Assembly (NCBI GenBank): GCA_033763395.1
Contig: JANRKQ010000128.1
Location: 1 to 64,000 of the forward strand
Reading direction: 5' to 3'
From: Xiheimicrobium sp033763395
Lineage (GTDB): Bacteria; Myxococcota; Myxococcia; Myxococcales; Myxococcaceae
DNA length: 64,000 nt
Shown: one piece after another, positions 42,713-52,441 of the stretch
How positions within the stretch are numbered: the first letter of the stretch is position 1
Layout of the letters: every line of letters begins with the position of its first letter
Made by a program: the position numbers and the translations under genes
The notes under the pieces: model-generated
Told to the model about the DNA's origin: nothing
Seen by the model: the letters and a program-made list of their open reading frames with translations, nothing else
The model's database searches: none

Positions 42713-44605
42713 ATGTCTTCCCGCACAAGCGCCTCCAACCTCTCGCACGTTCCCCCTCGCCCCACTGAACGCCGGTTCGCCACGCGTGACGAAGCGGTCG
42801 CCCATGCGCGCACGCAGGCCCGAGACGTCGTCGTCACCCGTCAACCCGAGGGGTGGTCCGCCGAGCCCGTCTCGGGGCGCGCGGCGGCCGCGGCCGTGGC
42901 AGGCAGTCGCGAGGCGCTGCTCGTCGACGCCGCTGGTGCACTGCACACCTCGAGGGGAGGCCAGTTCGTTCCGCTCGCCGACGGCTTCACGGCCGCGCCG
43001 GCGTCGCGCGTCACGGCCACGGCGCTCCCGGCCGTTCCCGCCACGAAGCAGCTCAATCACGGGCGCAACGTCGAGTGGACGCCCACGTTCGCGTTCCGCC
43101 CGGGCCGCGACATCGAGCAGCTCGTCGACATCATGAAGTGGGTGAGTGACCACGTCGCGCCCGGGCTGCCCCTCAAGGCCGCCGGCAGCAAGCACTCGTG
43201 GTCACCCGCAGCCGCGACGAACGGCGTGTCGATTCAACCGACGGGCCTCACCTTCATCGAGCCGCTGCCCCAGGCCGGGCTCTTCCGCGTCGGCAGCGGT
43301 ACGCGCATTCGGGAGCTCAACCAGGCGCTGTGGCAGCAAGGGCGGTCGCTCCCGGTGCTGGGGGGCTTCGACGGGCAGACGGTGGGCGGCGTGTTGCCGA
43401 CGGGCACCCATGGCTCGGTCTTGAGCGCCGGGCCGCTGGCCGAGCGGTTGATCAAGAGCATCGACCTCGTCACGCCGCAGGGCGAGAAGGTGCGCCTCGA
43501 GCCCCGCGGCGGGCTGACCGACCCCGAAGCCTTCGCCCGCACCAACGCCGGGTGGAAGCTGATTCAGGACGACGAGGTGTTCGACGCCGCGAAGATCAAC
43601 GTCGGCACCTTCGGCGTGGTGCACAGCTACGTGCTCGACACCGTGCCGCGCTTCTTCATGAAGGAGGTCCGCACCGAGACCACCGGCGAGGCGCTCCAGC
43701 AGCAGCTCGCTGGCGGCAACATTCGCCGGCTCGCGCAGACCGACGACCCCCGCGCGCCCACGCAGCCGCTCGAGGGCCACCCGCCGCACGCGTACCACCT
43801 CGAGTTCCTCTGGAACCCCCACTCGGACAAGGCCATCGTCACCTCGCGCCAGCCGCTGCCCGAGGCCGAGGGGAAGCGCCTCGAGGGCACGAAGGCCGAC
43901 GCGGCCCGCCCGTCGCGCAGCCTCTTCCGCACCTTCACCATGCCGTCCGAGCTCGGTCGCCCGCGCTGGGCCGACGCCCTGTTCACGCACCTGCACGGCG
44001 TGGTGTCGGCGTTGAACGACGTGGCGCTCGAGGTCGCGCCGAAGATGGCGGTGAAGTCGGTCGACAGCCTCTTGTCGATGATGGTCGACCCCGACGGCTA
44101 CGTCGCGCGCAGCTATAACGTCTTCAACATCGGCGACGGGCCCAACCAGCTCCCGGCGCAGTCGGCGACGTTGTCGGTGCCGCTCGAGGGCGACCAGTAC
44201 CTCGAGGCGATGAGCATCATTCGCGACACCGCCAGGAAGTTCGCCGAGGAGAAGGGCCAGTACCAGACGGGCCCCATCTCGCTGCGCTTCGTGAAGGGCT
44301 CGACGGCGCTCCTCGGAGACCCGGTCGACGTGTGCAAGTTCGAGATCATCTTCTCGGGCAACGACAAGGGCGACCAGCGCCTGGCGCGTGAGCTGACGCA
44401 GGCCTACGACACGGCGCTACGCGCGCGGTTCGGGCCTGGCGTGCGCGTGCACTTCGGTCAGCTGCAGCCGAACGAGACCGATGGGCCCGAGCGCCTGAAG
44501 GCGAGCTTCCCGGGCTTCGAGCGGTTCGAGGCGGTGCGACGCTCGTTCGACCCGACGGGGCGAATGCTCAACGCGTGGCAGAAGCGCCTGTTCGGCGTCG
44601 AGTAG
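42713..44605 (+). CDS. FAD-binding oxidoreductase, aldonolactone-oxidase-like
   Basis: A 630-residue flavoprotein. After about 110 residues of low-complexity extension comes the FAD_binding_4 domain: 'RPGRDIEQLVDIMKWVSDHV', 'LPLKAAGSKHSWSP' and 'LGGFDGQTVGGVLPTGTHGS', the usual PP-loop and covalent-FAD-type region, then 'KINVGTFGVVHSYVLDTVPR'. The C-terminal domain resembles sugar-1,4-lactone oxidases (ALO). It probably oxidises a sugar lactone or polyol. ATG 42713 has GAAAGG upstream. The N-terminal extension has no clear signal peptide. It precedes the carotenoid oxygenase by 64 bp. Confidence 0.87.
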   Translation: MSSRTSASNLSHVPPRPTERRFATRDEAVAHARTQARDVVVTRQPEGWSAEPVSGRAAAAAVAGSREALLVDAAGALHTSRGGQFVPLADGFTAAPASRVTATALPAVPATKQLNHGRNVEWTPTFAFRPGRDIEQLVDIMKWVSDHVAPGLPLKAAGSKHSWSPAAATNGVSIQPTGLTFIEPLPQAGLFRVGSGTRIRELNQALWQQGRSLPVLGGFDGQTVGGVLPTGTHGSVLSAGPLAERLIKSIDLVTPQGEKVRLEPRGGLTDPEAFARTNAGWKLIQDDEVFDAAKINVGTFGVVHSYVLDTVPRFFMKEVRTETTGEALQQQLAGGNIRRLAQTDDPRAPTQPLEGHPPHAYHLEFLWNPHSDKAIVTSRQPLPEAEGKRLEGTKADAARPSRSLFRTFTMPSELGRPRWADALFTHLHGVVSALNDVALEVAPKMAVKSVDSLLSMMVDPDGYVARSYNVFNIGDGPNQLPAQSATLSVPLEGDQYLEAMSIIRDTARKFAEEKGQYQTGPISLRFVKGSTALLGDPVDVCKFEIIFSGNDKGDQRLARELTQAYDTALRARFGPGVRVHFGQLQPNETDGPERLKASFPGFERFEAVRRSFDPTGRMLNAWQKRLFGVE

Positions 44606-44669
44606 CGCACGCCGTCGTGCCACCACCGGGCCGCGTGTCTCTTTTTTCGAGGCTGCCTACAGTTGGCCC

Positions 44670-46064
44670 ATGTCCGAGAACCTCTATCTCCAGACCGAAC
44701 ACGAGCCGGTGCGCGACGAGCTGCAGGTGGCCGCGCTGAAGACGACGGGCGCGCTGCCGAGCGGGCTCCGCGGCCTCTACGTGCGCAACTCGCCCAACCC
44801 GCAGTTCGCGCCCATCGGCCGGTACCACTGGTTCGACGGCGACGGCATGGTGCACGGGGTGCGGTTTCGAGACGGGCAGGCGAGCTACACGAACCGGTGG
44901 ATCCGCACGGCCGGGTTCGAGCGCGAGCGCGCCGAAGGGCAGGCCCTGTGGACCGGCATCATGGAGCCCCCTCGCCGCAAGGACCTGCCCGGCGGCCCCT
45001 TGAAGGACACCGCGAACACCGACCTCGTCTTCCACCAGGGCCGGCTCTACGCGCTGTGGTGGTTGTCGGGCACCCCGTATGAGCTCGACGTCACGGACCT
45101 GTCGACGAAGGGCCCGCAGACGTTCGGTGGCCGGCTCACCGGTGGCTTCTCGGCGCACCCGAAGGTCGACCCACGCACCAACGAGCTCGTCTTCTTCGAC
45201 TACTCGCTCATGAAGCGCCCGTTCCTTCGCTACGGCGTGGTGTCGGCCCAGGGCGAGCTCGTGCGGTACGAGGCCATCGAGACGCCGGCGCCGCACATCC
45301 TCCACGACATGGCCATCACCGAGCGCTTCTCGGTGCTGATGGACTTTCCCCTCGGGTGGGACCTCGCGAAGCTCAAAGAGGGCAAGCGCCGCATCGCCTT
45401 CGACCGCTCGACGCCGAGCCGCTTCGGCCTTCTCCCGAGGCTGGGCACCGCCGCGGACGTGCGCTGGTTCGAGGCCGAGCCCTGCTACATGTACCACACG
45501 GTCAACGCGTACGAGGTCGGCGACGAGGTGGTCCTGCTGGGCTGCCGCGTGAGAGACCTCATCCCCGAGACGCAGGACACCACGGGCCAGGTCGCGCGCC
45601 TCGACACCATCGAGCTGGTGCCGCACCTGTACGAGTGGCGCTTCAACCTGAAGACGGGCGCCACCACCGAGCGGCAGCTCGACGACGTGGCCACCGAGTT
45701 CCCGCGCATCAACGACGCCGTGCAGGGGCGCCGCGCAGCGTTCGCGTACCACCCGCGCGTGGCGAAGCGGCCCGACCTCATGTTCGACGGCCTCATCAAG
45801 TACGCGCTCGGAGACTCATCAGCGACGCAGGTCGCCAGCTGGAGCGTGCCCGAGGGCTGGTTCGTGGGTGAGGCGTCGTTCGCTCCAGCGGACACGGCGC
45901 GCGGCGAAGACGACGGCTTCCTCGTCACCTACGGCACCAACGCGCGCGAGCAGCAGTCGGCGGCCTTCGTGCTGGACGCGAAGACGATGGAGCTCGTCAG
46001 CACCGTGCACCTGCCGCGCCGCATTCCGCTGGGGTTCCACTCGTACTGGTGCCCGAAGGTCTGA
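44670..46064 (+). CDS. Carotenoid cleavage oxygenase (RPE65 family)
   Basis: A 464-residue seven-bladed-propeller dioxygenase. The start 'LPSGLRGLYVRNSPNPQFAP' and 'YHWFDGDGMVHGVRF' is the family signature. The four iron-ligand His sit in 'GGFSAHPKVD', 'HILHDMAITE', 'CYMYHTVNAYE' and 'PLGFHSYW'. It should cleave a double bond of a carotenoid or a related apocarotenoid or stilbene. Myxobacteria make carotenoids, and a CruF-like gene is 14 kb away. It may be co-transcribed with the flavin oxidase. Confidence 0.95.
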   Translation: MSENLYLQTEHEPVRDELQVAALKTTGALPSGLRGLYVRNSPNPQFAPIGRYHWFDGDGMVHGVRFRDGQASYTNRWIRTAGFERERAEGQALWTGIMEPPRRKDLPGGPLKDTANTDLVFHQGRLYALWWLSGTPYELDVTDLSTKGPQTFGGRLTGGFSAHPKVDPRTNELVFFDYSLMKRPFLRYGVVSAQGELVRYEAIETPAPHILHDMAITERFSVLMDFPLGWDLAKLKEGKRRIAFDRSTPSRFGLLPRLGTAADVRWFEAEPCYMYHTVNAYEVGDEVVLLGCRVRDLIPETQDTTGQVARLDTIELVPHLYEWRFNLKTGATTERQLDDVATEFPRINDAVQGRRAAFAYHPRVAKRPDLMFDGLIKYALGDSSATQVASWSVPEGWFVGEASFAPADTARGEDDGFLVTYGTNAREQQSAAFVLDAKTMELVSTVHLPRRIPLGFHSYWCPKV

Positions 46065-46082
46065 CGAGCGCAGGACCGGGCT

Positions 46083-46922
46083 TCACTCCGGTGAGAAGCG
46101 GAACGCCAGCGAGGCGCTCCGGGGCGACGCGGCCGGGAGGACCCAACCCCGAATCACCGTCCGCACGCAGGCGGCGAGCGCGTCGCTCCCGGTCGAGTTC
46201 TCGATGACCTCGAGCTCCTCGGCGCGCCCTTCGGCTGTGAGGTTGAATCGCACGACGGTACGTCCCTGCAGGGTCGGCTGGTGCGGGCGAGCTGGGCGTA
46301 GCACTTCTTTACCGCGCCACCGCGGGCCTCGACGTACGCCGCGAGCCCAGCGGGAAGTCCTTCACGCTCGAGCACCACCCGCCCAGGTGACGCGGGCTCG
46401 GCCTGCTGACGGACCGCGTCGCCTTCCTGCTTCGCCTGGAGCTGCTCGACGATGCGGGTGAGCTCCGAAGGCGGGCGCTCCTCGGGCGGGAGTGGGCGCG
46501 CCACCGTCAAGCCCATCGCGACGTTCCCGGCGAGCGCGAGGGACGCCAGCGCCAGACCCCACCGAGCGCGCCGCAGAAGCACCATCGCCGCGCCCACGAG
46601 GAACGGGAGCCCATTGCAGCCCAGCGCCACCACCAGGTTCCTACGGGACTCCGCGGCGCCCTGGCGCAGCAGCGCCGCCGCCTGATCCGCCGGCGCGGCA
46701 TCGACGCTCTTGGAAGTGTTGCTGAGGCCAAGCCCGTAGCCGACGGCTCCGACGACGAGAATGACCAGCGCCACCACGAGACACACCAGCGCGGCCGGGC
46801 CGCTCGCCTCCGACTTTCGAAGCGCGAGGACTCCGGCGACCGCGGACGGCCGCGAGCCCGAGCGCGCCGAGGCCGACGTTCAGAAACGCGAGGGCTCCAG
46901 CGGCCTCGAGCAGCTCACCCAT
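46083..46922 (-). pseudogene. AgmX-like membrane protein with two frameshifts
   Basis: Three reading-frame pieces form one gene. It begins 'MGELLEAAGALAFLNVGLGA' (from 46922). Near 46840 it shifts to 'AGVLALRKSEASGPAALVCL' and continues with transmembrane helices and a coiled coil. It reaches 'GLAAYVEARGGAVKKCYAQL', and near 46288 shifts again to 'HQPTLQGRTVVRFNLTAEGR' and 'ENSTGSDALAACVRTVIRGW'. The end is the 'KCY ... L-x-G-x-V ... ST ... C ... W' domain found in AgmX/TonB-like proteins of myxobacteria. Corrected length is about 280 residues with several helices. AgmX-related proteins link to gliding motility machinery, but this one's role is unknown. Confidence 0.77.
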
Positions 46923-47013
46923 TCATATGTCCTTCCGCACAGGCTGCTTCGCGCGCCCGCTTGAGGCGGTGTAGCGGCTCGAGGCTTCACGCGTCCATTC
47001 GCGAAGGCCGGCC

Positions 47014-48513
47014 GTGGCGAAGTCGACGCGGGTCGACGAGAGTGACGACATGCCCCTCGACTCGATGGACCTCACCCGCGTCATGCTGAAGCGAAGGCGT
47101 ACCAAAATCGTCGCCACCGTCGGCCCCGCCTCGAACAGCCCCGAGATGCTCGCGAAGCTGGTGGCGCTGGGCGTCGACGTGTTCCGTCTCAACTTCTCGC
47201 ATGGCACGCACGAGCTGCACGCGATGGCCTTTGCGCGCATTCGAGAGGCGTCAGCTCGCGCGAACCGGCACGTCGCGGTGCTGGCCGACCTCTGCGGGCC
47301 GAAGATTCGCGCGGGTACCTTCGAGGGTGGCTCGATTCCCCTCGAGCGCGATGAAGAAGTCGTCATCTCGACGAGCGCTGGCGTCGTCGGCCGCAAGGGC
47401 CTCATTCCGTCCGAGTACGCCGAGCTGGCGAAGGACGTGAAGCCAGGCGACCGGGTGCTGCTCGACGACGGCAACCTCGAGCTGGCGGTGCTGTCGACCG
47501 ACGGCGCCGACGTGCGCTGCCGCGTGGTGCACGGCGGGACGCTCAAGAACAAGAAGGGCATCAACCTGCCGGGCGTCGCGGTGTCGGCGCCGGCGCTCAC
47601 CGAGAAGGACCGCGCCGACGCGCTCTTCGCCGCGGGCCTGGGGGTCGACTTCCTCGCGTTGTCCTTCGTGCGCAGCCCGGACGACGTGCGGGGCCTCAAG
47701 GCGCTGCTCTCACAGCACGGGCACGCCACGCCGGTGGTGTCGAAGATCGAGAAGCCCGAGGCGCTCAGGTGCATCGCAGACATCATCGAGGTGTCCGACG
47801 CCATCATGGTGGCTCGCGGAGACCTGGGCGTCGAGATGCCACCCGAAGAGGTGCCGCTCATTCAGCAGGAGCTCGTGCGCCTCTGCCGCCGCCAGCACCG
47901 GCCCGTCATCGTCGCCACCCAGATGCTCGAGTCGATGATTGACTCGCCCCGCCCCACCCGCGCCGAGGTGACGGACGTGGCGTCGGCGGCGTTCGGGCAC
48001 ACCGACGCGGTGATGTTGTCGGCCGAGACGGCGTCGGGCGCGTACCCGGCCGAGGCGGTGACGATGATGGACCGCGTGCTGCGAATGGTCGAAGGCTACA
48101 GCTGGAAGCACGGCTACTTCGGCAAGGTGGCGCCGCTCGCCGACGCCGAGGCGGTGCGGGTGTCGTCCGGTGTGTCGCGCGCGGTGTCGATGTTGTCGGG
48201 CGACCTCGAGGTGCGCGCCGTGGTGGTCCCGACGCACTCCGGAGCGACGGCCCGCGTGGTGAGCGCCGAGCGCCCGGCTGCTCCAGTGCTGGCGCTCTCG
48301 GCGAACGACGCGTCGTGCAGGCGCCTGTCGCTCTCGTGGGGCGTGACGCCGGTGATGATGAGCGCCGAGGCGCTGCGACAGCCCGCCACCACGGCGCGGG
48401 TCCATGTGCTGGAGCAGGGCCTGGGCGCGCGCGGAGAGCACGTGCTGCTCGTCTGGGACTCGGACCCGCAGCACCAGGGTGCGGAGCCGACGGTGTCGGT
48501 GCTGACGCTGTGA
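47014..48513 (+). CDS. pyk: Pyruvate kinase
   Basis: A 499-residue glycolytic enzyme that converts phosphoenolpyruvate and ADP to pyruvate and ATP. Core motifs are intact: 'RRTKIVATVGPAS', 'FRLNFSHGTHELH', 'KIEKPEALRCI', 'MVARGDLGVEMPPEEVPLIQ' (divalent metal and substrate site), 'ATQMLESMIDSPRPTRAEVT' and the C-terminal allosteric domain. GTG 47014 is used because AAGG lies upstream and the N-extension is short; ATG 47050 is an alternative. It stands alone, with the broken AgmX-like gene divergent upstream. Confidence 0.97.
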   Translation: MAKSTRVDESDDMPLDSMDLTRVMLKRRRTKIVATVGPASNSPEMLAKLVALGVDVFRLNFSHGTHELHAMAFARIREASARANRHVAVLADLCGPKIRAGTFEGGSIPLERDEEVVISTSAGVVGRKGLIPSEYAELAKDVKPGDRVLLDDGNLELAVLSTDGADVRCRVVHGGTLKNKKGINLPGVAVSAPALTEKDRADALFAAGLGVDFLALSFVRSPDDVRGLKALLSQHGHATPVVSKIEKPEALRCIADIIEVSDAIMVARGDLGVEMPPEEVPLIQQELVRLCRRQHRPVIVATQMLESMIDSPRPTRAEVTDVASAAFGHTDAVMLSAETASGAYPAEAVTMMDRVLRMVEGYSWKHGYFGKVAPLADAEAVRVSSGVSRAVSMLSGDLEVRAVVVPTHSGATARVVSAERPAAPVLALSANDASCRRLSLSWGVTPVMMSAEALRQPATTARVHVLEQGLGARGEHVLLVWDSDPQHQGAEPTVSVLTL

Positions 48514-48747
48514 CGCCTCGAAGTCCCGCCGAAACGGTACCGTGCGGTGAGGTACTCCATGCGCGACACCGCGCCGGTCGATCGAGCCCGACGAACCTGA
48601 TGGCTTCGCCACCGCTTCCAGGACCTCTGCTTCCGGTCAGTCCGGCCGCAGAACGGAGCCCGCCGCGCGTGTTCGAGCCTGGTGCTCGCGTTCGCGGTTG
48701 AGACGCGAAGGCCCTGCTGACAGGACCGTCTGGGTACGACGTCGTGG

Positions 48748-49353
48748 TCAGCCGCAGGGCTTGAGCCGCGCCACGGGCTTCGGGTCGACCACCTTCGACT
48801 CCGCGCCGCGGCACACCCGGAACACCTCGACGCTGGCTGGCTCTCGACGGAGGAGGTCGTCACACAGCGCCCGCTGCTCGGCACGTTGGCCAGTACGCGC
48901 CGCGAAGCGGGCCAGCGTCACCTGCCCATCGACGTCGAGCGCACGTTCGCGCAGTCGCTTCTGGAGCAACTCCACCGCGTCGCGGTCAGTGGTGCCGACG
49001 TCCATCGCCCACCGCAGGCTCGCCTCGGCCCGCTTCGCCTCGAGCCCCGAATCTGGAGACTGTGCGAGGAGCAGGTCGAAGGCCTGCATCGCCTTGCTGA
49101 AGTGGCCCACCTTGAGCATCGAAAGCGCCTCGAGCTCCTTCACGATTCGAGACGGAAGGAACTCGGAGGACTTGAACTTCGGGGCGAGCACCACCACGCG
49201 CTGCCAGGCGCCCTGGGCGTGGGCGGCTTTGATCAGCTCGAACTGCTCCGCCGGTGAGGCGCGTTCGAAGGCGACCTCCCAGTCGGCTTGCGGCGCACCG
49301 CACGCCCACACCGCGCCGGGGACGACAGCGATGAGGACGAGAGCCAGGCGCAC
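48748..49353 (-). CDS. Exported TPR-like protein
   Basis: A 201-residue protein with a signal peptide (MRLALVLIAVVPGAVWACG). The mature part is helical with TPR-like repeats: 'WEVAFERASPAEQFELIKAA', 'ALSMLKVGHFSKAMQAFDLL' and 'LARFAARTGQRAEQRALCDD'. Two Cys near the C-terminus may pair. It is probably a periplasmic protein-interaction scaffold. The 234 bp between pyk and its 3' end hold nothing I can name. Confidence 0.72.
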   Translation of the reverse strand: MRLALVLIAVVPGAVWACGAPQADWEVAFERASPAEQFELIKAAHAQGAWQRVVVLAPKFKSSEFLPSRIVKELEALSMLKVGHFSKAMQAFDLLLAQSPDSGLEAKRAEASLRWAMDVGTTDRDAVELLQKRLRERALDVDGQVTLARFAARTGQRAEQRALCDDLLRREPASVEVFRVCRGAESKVVDPKPVARLKPCG

Positions 49354-49503
49354 GCAGAGACGGATGCACCCGCTGCGCAGACCGTGCGCCGAGCCGACGA
49401 TGCTGGTCTGACGCTGGAGGCCTCCTCCGCCGAAGGAGGTGATCTCGGCCTCGCCAGAACAACGGCCTTGAATTGGGTGTACGCGCGCGCCTACAGCGTC
49501 GTC

Positions 49504-50108
49504 ATGCGCCTCTTCGTGTCACTGATTCTCGTCGCGAGCACTCCCGACGGAGGCGCTGGCGGAGGGTCCACGCTCCTCACAGGCGGTGGCGTGATGTCAG
49601 CGGAGGCGGCACGGCTGGTGGCAGCGCCGGACAGGTGATTCGAAGTCAGTCAGGAACCGTCGGAGGCGCGGCGCCCGCGTTCGTCTCGGGCTTCGCTCGG
49701 TTGGTACCGGCGATTGGTACGCAGCGGGCCGATCTGCTCCTGCTGATCTCGAGCCGCGCGGGGTTTGCCTGTCCCATCACCGAGGCGTTCGAGCTTCGAC
49801 CGAATGAGGCCTCTGTCGACGTCAGCATCAGTGAGCCCACGGACGGGGGTGCGGTGGTCGCCGGGACCTACCCCATCGTGCGGAATCAACTGAACGACGT
49901 CGTCGTCTCGGCCTATCGCGCCCCTGCGGTCTGCCCGGCGAACCTCGGCGACGGAATTCCCGTGAGTGGCACCGTGACCATCACCTCGCTCTCGAACGGC
50001 GCGTCGGGCACCCTGACCGGGCAGCTGCAGGGCGGGGAACAGGTCAGCGTGTCGTTCGAGCTCCCGTTCTGCCCCATTCGCGGAATCGGTGGCCGCTGCG
50101 TGCCGTAG
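49504..50108 (+). pseudogene. Secreted beta-rich protein, frameshifted in its Gly linker
   Basis: The signal peptide (MRLFVSLILVAS) and a Gly/Ser linker start at ATG 49504. Within the linker (about 49580-49600) the good sequence moves to another frame, 'SGGGTAGGSAGQVIRSQSGT', and continues as a beta domain ('VSGFARLVPAIGTQRADLLL', 'ISEPTDGGAVVAGTYPIV') to TAG 50106-50108. The two halves together make a typical myxobacterial exported protein of about 195 residues. Replication slippage in the repetitive Gly codons, or a sequence error, explains the shift. Confidence 0.63.
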
Positions 50109-50187
50109 CGCCGTCGTGAAGACGGCCTGCAGGACAGTGCCTGGTCGCGACCGCCAGGCCCGCTCTTCGACAGCGCTGATTTCGAGT

Positions 50188-50460
50188 ATGCAGTTCCTTG
50201 CACGCCTTGCACACGTGAAGACCCGGTCTGCGCGGTACCTCGCGCAGCACGTCGCGGCCATCGAGCGGGCGGTGCGCGACGGCGCCACCGTGCACGGGTA
50301 CGTGAACTGGGCCCTCATCGACAACTTCGAGCCCATCGAAGGGTTCTCGGCGCGCTTCGGGCTGAACCGCGTCGACGTCGAGTCCGGCTCGCTGCGGCGC
50401 ACGCCGACCGAGAGCGCCGCGGTGTTCCGCGACATCGGCCAGCGCATTCCCCGCGAGTGA
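50188..50460 (+). pseudogene. C-terminal fragment of a GH1 beta-glucosidase
   Basis: About 80 residues match the end of GH1 enzymes: 'SARYLAQHVAAIERAVRDGA', then 'VHGYVNWALIDNFEPIEGFS' (the conserved W-x-L-x-DNFE region) and 'ARFGLNRVDVESGSLRRTPT'. Both catalytic Glu and the first 80% of the barrel are absent, and the sequence before about 50220 is not GH1-like. It is a truncated remnant. The ATG at 50188 is only the nearest start codon. Confidence 0.77.
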
Positions 50461-50517
50461 GCAGGCGCGAGGACCCGGGCCGTTGCCGCCCTCCACCTCG
50501 CGCACTACGGTTCACTC

Positions 50518-51084
50518 GTGGAACAGCGCCAACCAGCCGATGCCATGACGTTCGAGCAGGCAGCTCGTCTCGACCCCGACGCGCAGCCCGGTGAGCTGGT
50601 CGATGGAAAGTGGGTGCCAGTGACGCGCAACACGTGGAACCACGGGGAGCTCGCTGGGAACGTGTACGCGCTCCTGAGGGCCTGGGCGAGGAGCAACCCG
50701 GGCTGGAGCTTGTCCATCAACGACCCGGGCTCGAAGCTGAGCCAGTCACCGGCCACGCTCCGAGGCCCCGACGTCGGCATGGTTCGAAAGGAGCGCCGGC
50801 CAACGGGCACGGGAATGGATGGGTGGCTCGACGGTGCACCGGACCTGGCAGTCGAAGTGAAGGGCGACGGCCAGAGCTTTGCGGAGCTGACCCGAAAGGC
50901 CATCGAGTTCCTGCGTGCTGGCGCTTCGCTGGTGTGGATCCTCGATGGTGCACAACACGAGCTGGTCGTGTTCACGCCTCCTGACCACGTTCGGGTGTTG
51001 GGTCCCAACGACACGCTGGACGGAGGGACCCTGCTTCCCGGCTTCAGCTGTACCGTCTCGGAGCTGTTCGAGCTGTTGCCCTGA
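50518..51084 (+). CDS. Uma2-family PD-(D/E)xK nuclease-like protein
   Basis: A 188-residue protein of normal Uma2 length. It starts at GTG 50518. The core runs 'FEQAARLDPDAQPGELVDGK', 'GPDVGMVRKERRP' with the Asp, then 'APDLAVEVKGDGQSFAEL' with the E-x-K pair, and 'KAIEFLRAGASLVWILD'. Uma2 proteins are common in cyanobacteria and myxobacteria and are linked to mobile DNA; their cellular target is unclear. It precedes the YdeI-like gene by 15 bp and may be co-transcribed with it. Confidence 0.9.
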   Translation: MEQRQPADAMTFEQAARLDPDAQPGELVDGKWVPVTRNTWNHGELAGNVYALLRAWARSNPGWSLSINDPGSKLSQSPATLRGPDVGMVRKERRPTGTGMDGWLDGAPDLAVEVKGDGQSFAELTRKAIEFLRAGASLVWILDGAQHELVVFTPPDHVRVLGPNDTLDGGTLLPGFSCTVSELFELLP

Positions 51085-51099
51085 AGCCCGGCTGCGCGC

Positions 51100-51708
51100 A
51101 TGCCCGCCGTCACCAACCCCTTCGAGTGCGAGACGCGAGCGGCGTGGCGTGCGTGGCTCGAGGCACACCATTCCACCGCGCGTGAGGTGTGGCTGGTGGC
51201 AAACCTGAAGGAGTCCGGAACAGGCCTCTCGTACCTCGACGTCGTCGAAGAGGCGCTCTGCTTCGGGTGGATCGACGGGCTGGCGAAGAAGTGGGACGAC
51301 GAGCGCACCGCCCAGCGGCTCACGCCGCGGCGCAAGGGCAGCGCGTGGACCGAGCTCAACAAGGAGCGCGCCCGACGCCTCCTCGCGCTCGGGCTCGTGA
51401 CGCCGGCGGGCCGCGAGGTGCTCCCGGACCTGTCGGAGAAGCCCGTCGTGCTCGCCCCCGACGTCACCGCCGCCTTCGAGCGTGCGCCGGGCGCGCTGGC
51501 GTTCTTCCGCGCCCAGCCCGAGCTCTACCAGCGCGTGCGCCTGGGCTACGTCGAGGAGCAGCGCCGAAACCGCGTCGAGTTCGACCGCCGCCTCGCCAAC
51601 CTGGTGAAGAAGTCGGCCGAGCAGCAGCGCTTCGGCAACTGGAACGACGAGGGCCTGCGCGTCAGCGCGCGTACACCACGTACTCGCCCTGCGGCGGGAG
51701 CGCCTTGA
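51100..51708 (+). CDS. YdeI/OmpD-associated family protein
   Basis: A 202-residue protein with the family signature 'AAWRAWLEAHHSTAREVWLV', 'YLDVVEEALCFGWIDGLAKK' and 'RRKGSAWTELNKERARRLLA'. The family is annotated for bacteriocin protection or outer-membrane porin association, but mechanism is poorly known. The last 15 or so residues overlap (47 bp) the convergent FkbM gene and do not look conserved. Confidence 0.87.
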   Translation: MPAVTNPFECETRAAWRAWLEAHHSTAREVWLVANLKESGTGLSYLDVVEEALCFGWIDGLAKKWDDERTAQRLTPRRKGSAWTELNKERARRLLALGLVTPAGREVLPDLSEKPVVLAPDVTAAFERAPGALAFFRAQPELYQRVRLGYVEEQRRNRVEFDRRLANLVKKSAEQQRFGNWNDEGLRVSARTPRTRPAAGAP

Positions 51709-52396
51709 AGCCCGTGCGCTGTGCCGCCTCGGCCACCGTCTTCGTGCAGTCCGCGCCGTGCAGCTCGACCAGCATCGCGCCCACCCGGCCCAGCCACGCC
51801 GTCTCCTCCGAGAAGAGCTGACGCTCGCCGCCCTCGATGTCCACCTTCAAGAGGTCGATGCGCGCGCCGTTCGACAGCTCGTCGATGGTGAGGCCGCGCA
51901 TGCCAGCGCGCTGTCCACCCAGCGGCACCTCGCGCATGCGGAAGGCCCAGCTCTCGTCCTGCGGGTTCTCGATTTCCAGCATCACCGAGCGCGGCCACAC
52001 GGCGCCCTCGACGATGGAGACGTTCGGGTACGAGGCGCAGTTCTTCCGGGCGAGGACGGCGTTCTCGGCGTCGGGCTCGACGGCGACGATGCGGGCGTTC
52101 GGGTACGCGCGCGCGAGGAACACCGCCGTGCAGCCGATGTTGGCGCCGGCGTCGACGATGAGGCCAGGCGCCGAGGGCAGCGAGAGCGCGCACTGCCGCA
52201 GCCCGAACGTCTGCCACAGCACCAGCACGTCGGGCCGGGTGGGCCGAATCGTGAGCGGGTGGGGGAGCCCCGACAGGCGGGCCTCGAAGGTGGCACCGCG
52301 TGGTGTGCGCAGGACGGCGAGCAGCTGGCCCAGGCCAAAGTCGAAGAGGAAGAAGCGCACCGTGCCCACGACGTAGCGCCACGCGTTCGCCAACAT
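51662..52396 (-). CDS. FkbM-family methyltransferase
   Basis: A 244-residue SAM-dependent methyltransferase. The SAM-binding motif 'LIVDAGANIGCTAVFLARAY' and 'ARIVAVEPDAENAVLARKN' are clear, with 'RIDLLKVDIEGGERQLF' as the FkbM signature. It methylates a hydroxyl, often on sugars or polyketides; the substrate is unknown here. ATG 52396 is chosen because GGAG lies 9 nt upstream; GTG 52441 is an alternative that would nearly touch the preceding stop. It probably forms a unit with the exported protein upstream. Confidence 0.9.
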   Translation of the reverse strand: MLANAWRYVVGTVRFFLFDFGLGQLLAVLRTPRGATFEARLSGLPHPLTIRPTRPDVLVLWQTFGLRQCALSLPSAPGLIVDAGANIGCTAVFLARAYPNARIVAVEPDAENAVLARKNCASYPNVSIVEGAVWPRSVMLEIENPQDESWAFRMREVPLGGQRAGMRGLTIDELSNGARIDLLKVDIEGGERQLFSEETAWLGRVGAMLVELHGADCTKTVAEAAQRTGFKALPPQGEYVVYAR

Positions 52397-52441
52397 GGCG
52401 CGGGCTCCTAGCCCGAAACGAACGGGCCGCGCCACGGACAC

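Noticed and set aside
44607..44650. Terminator after the flavin oxidase (small stem and a T6 run)
   Set aside because: The stem GCACG/CGTGC is 18 bp or more from the T-run, so they do not form one intrinsic terminator.
48514..48747. Small gene between pyk and the TPR-like protein
   Set aside because: No frame shows a start with ribosome site and protein-like composition.
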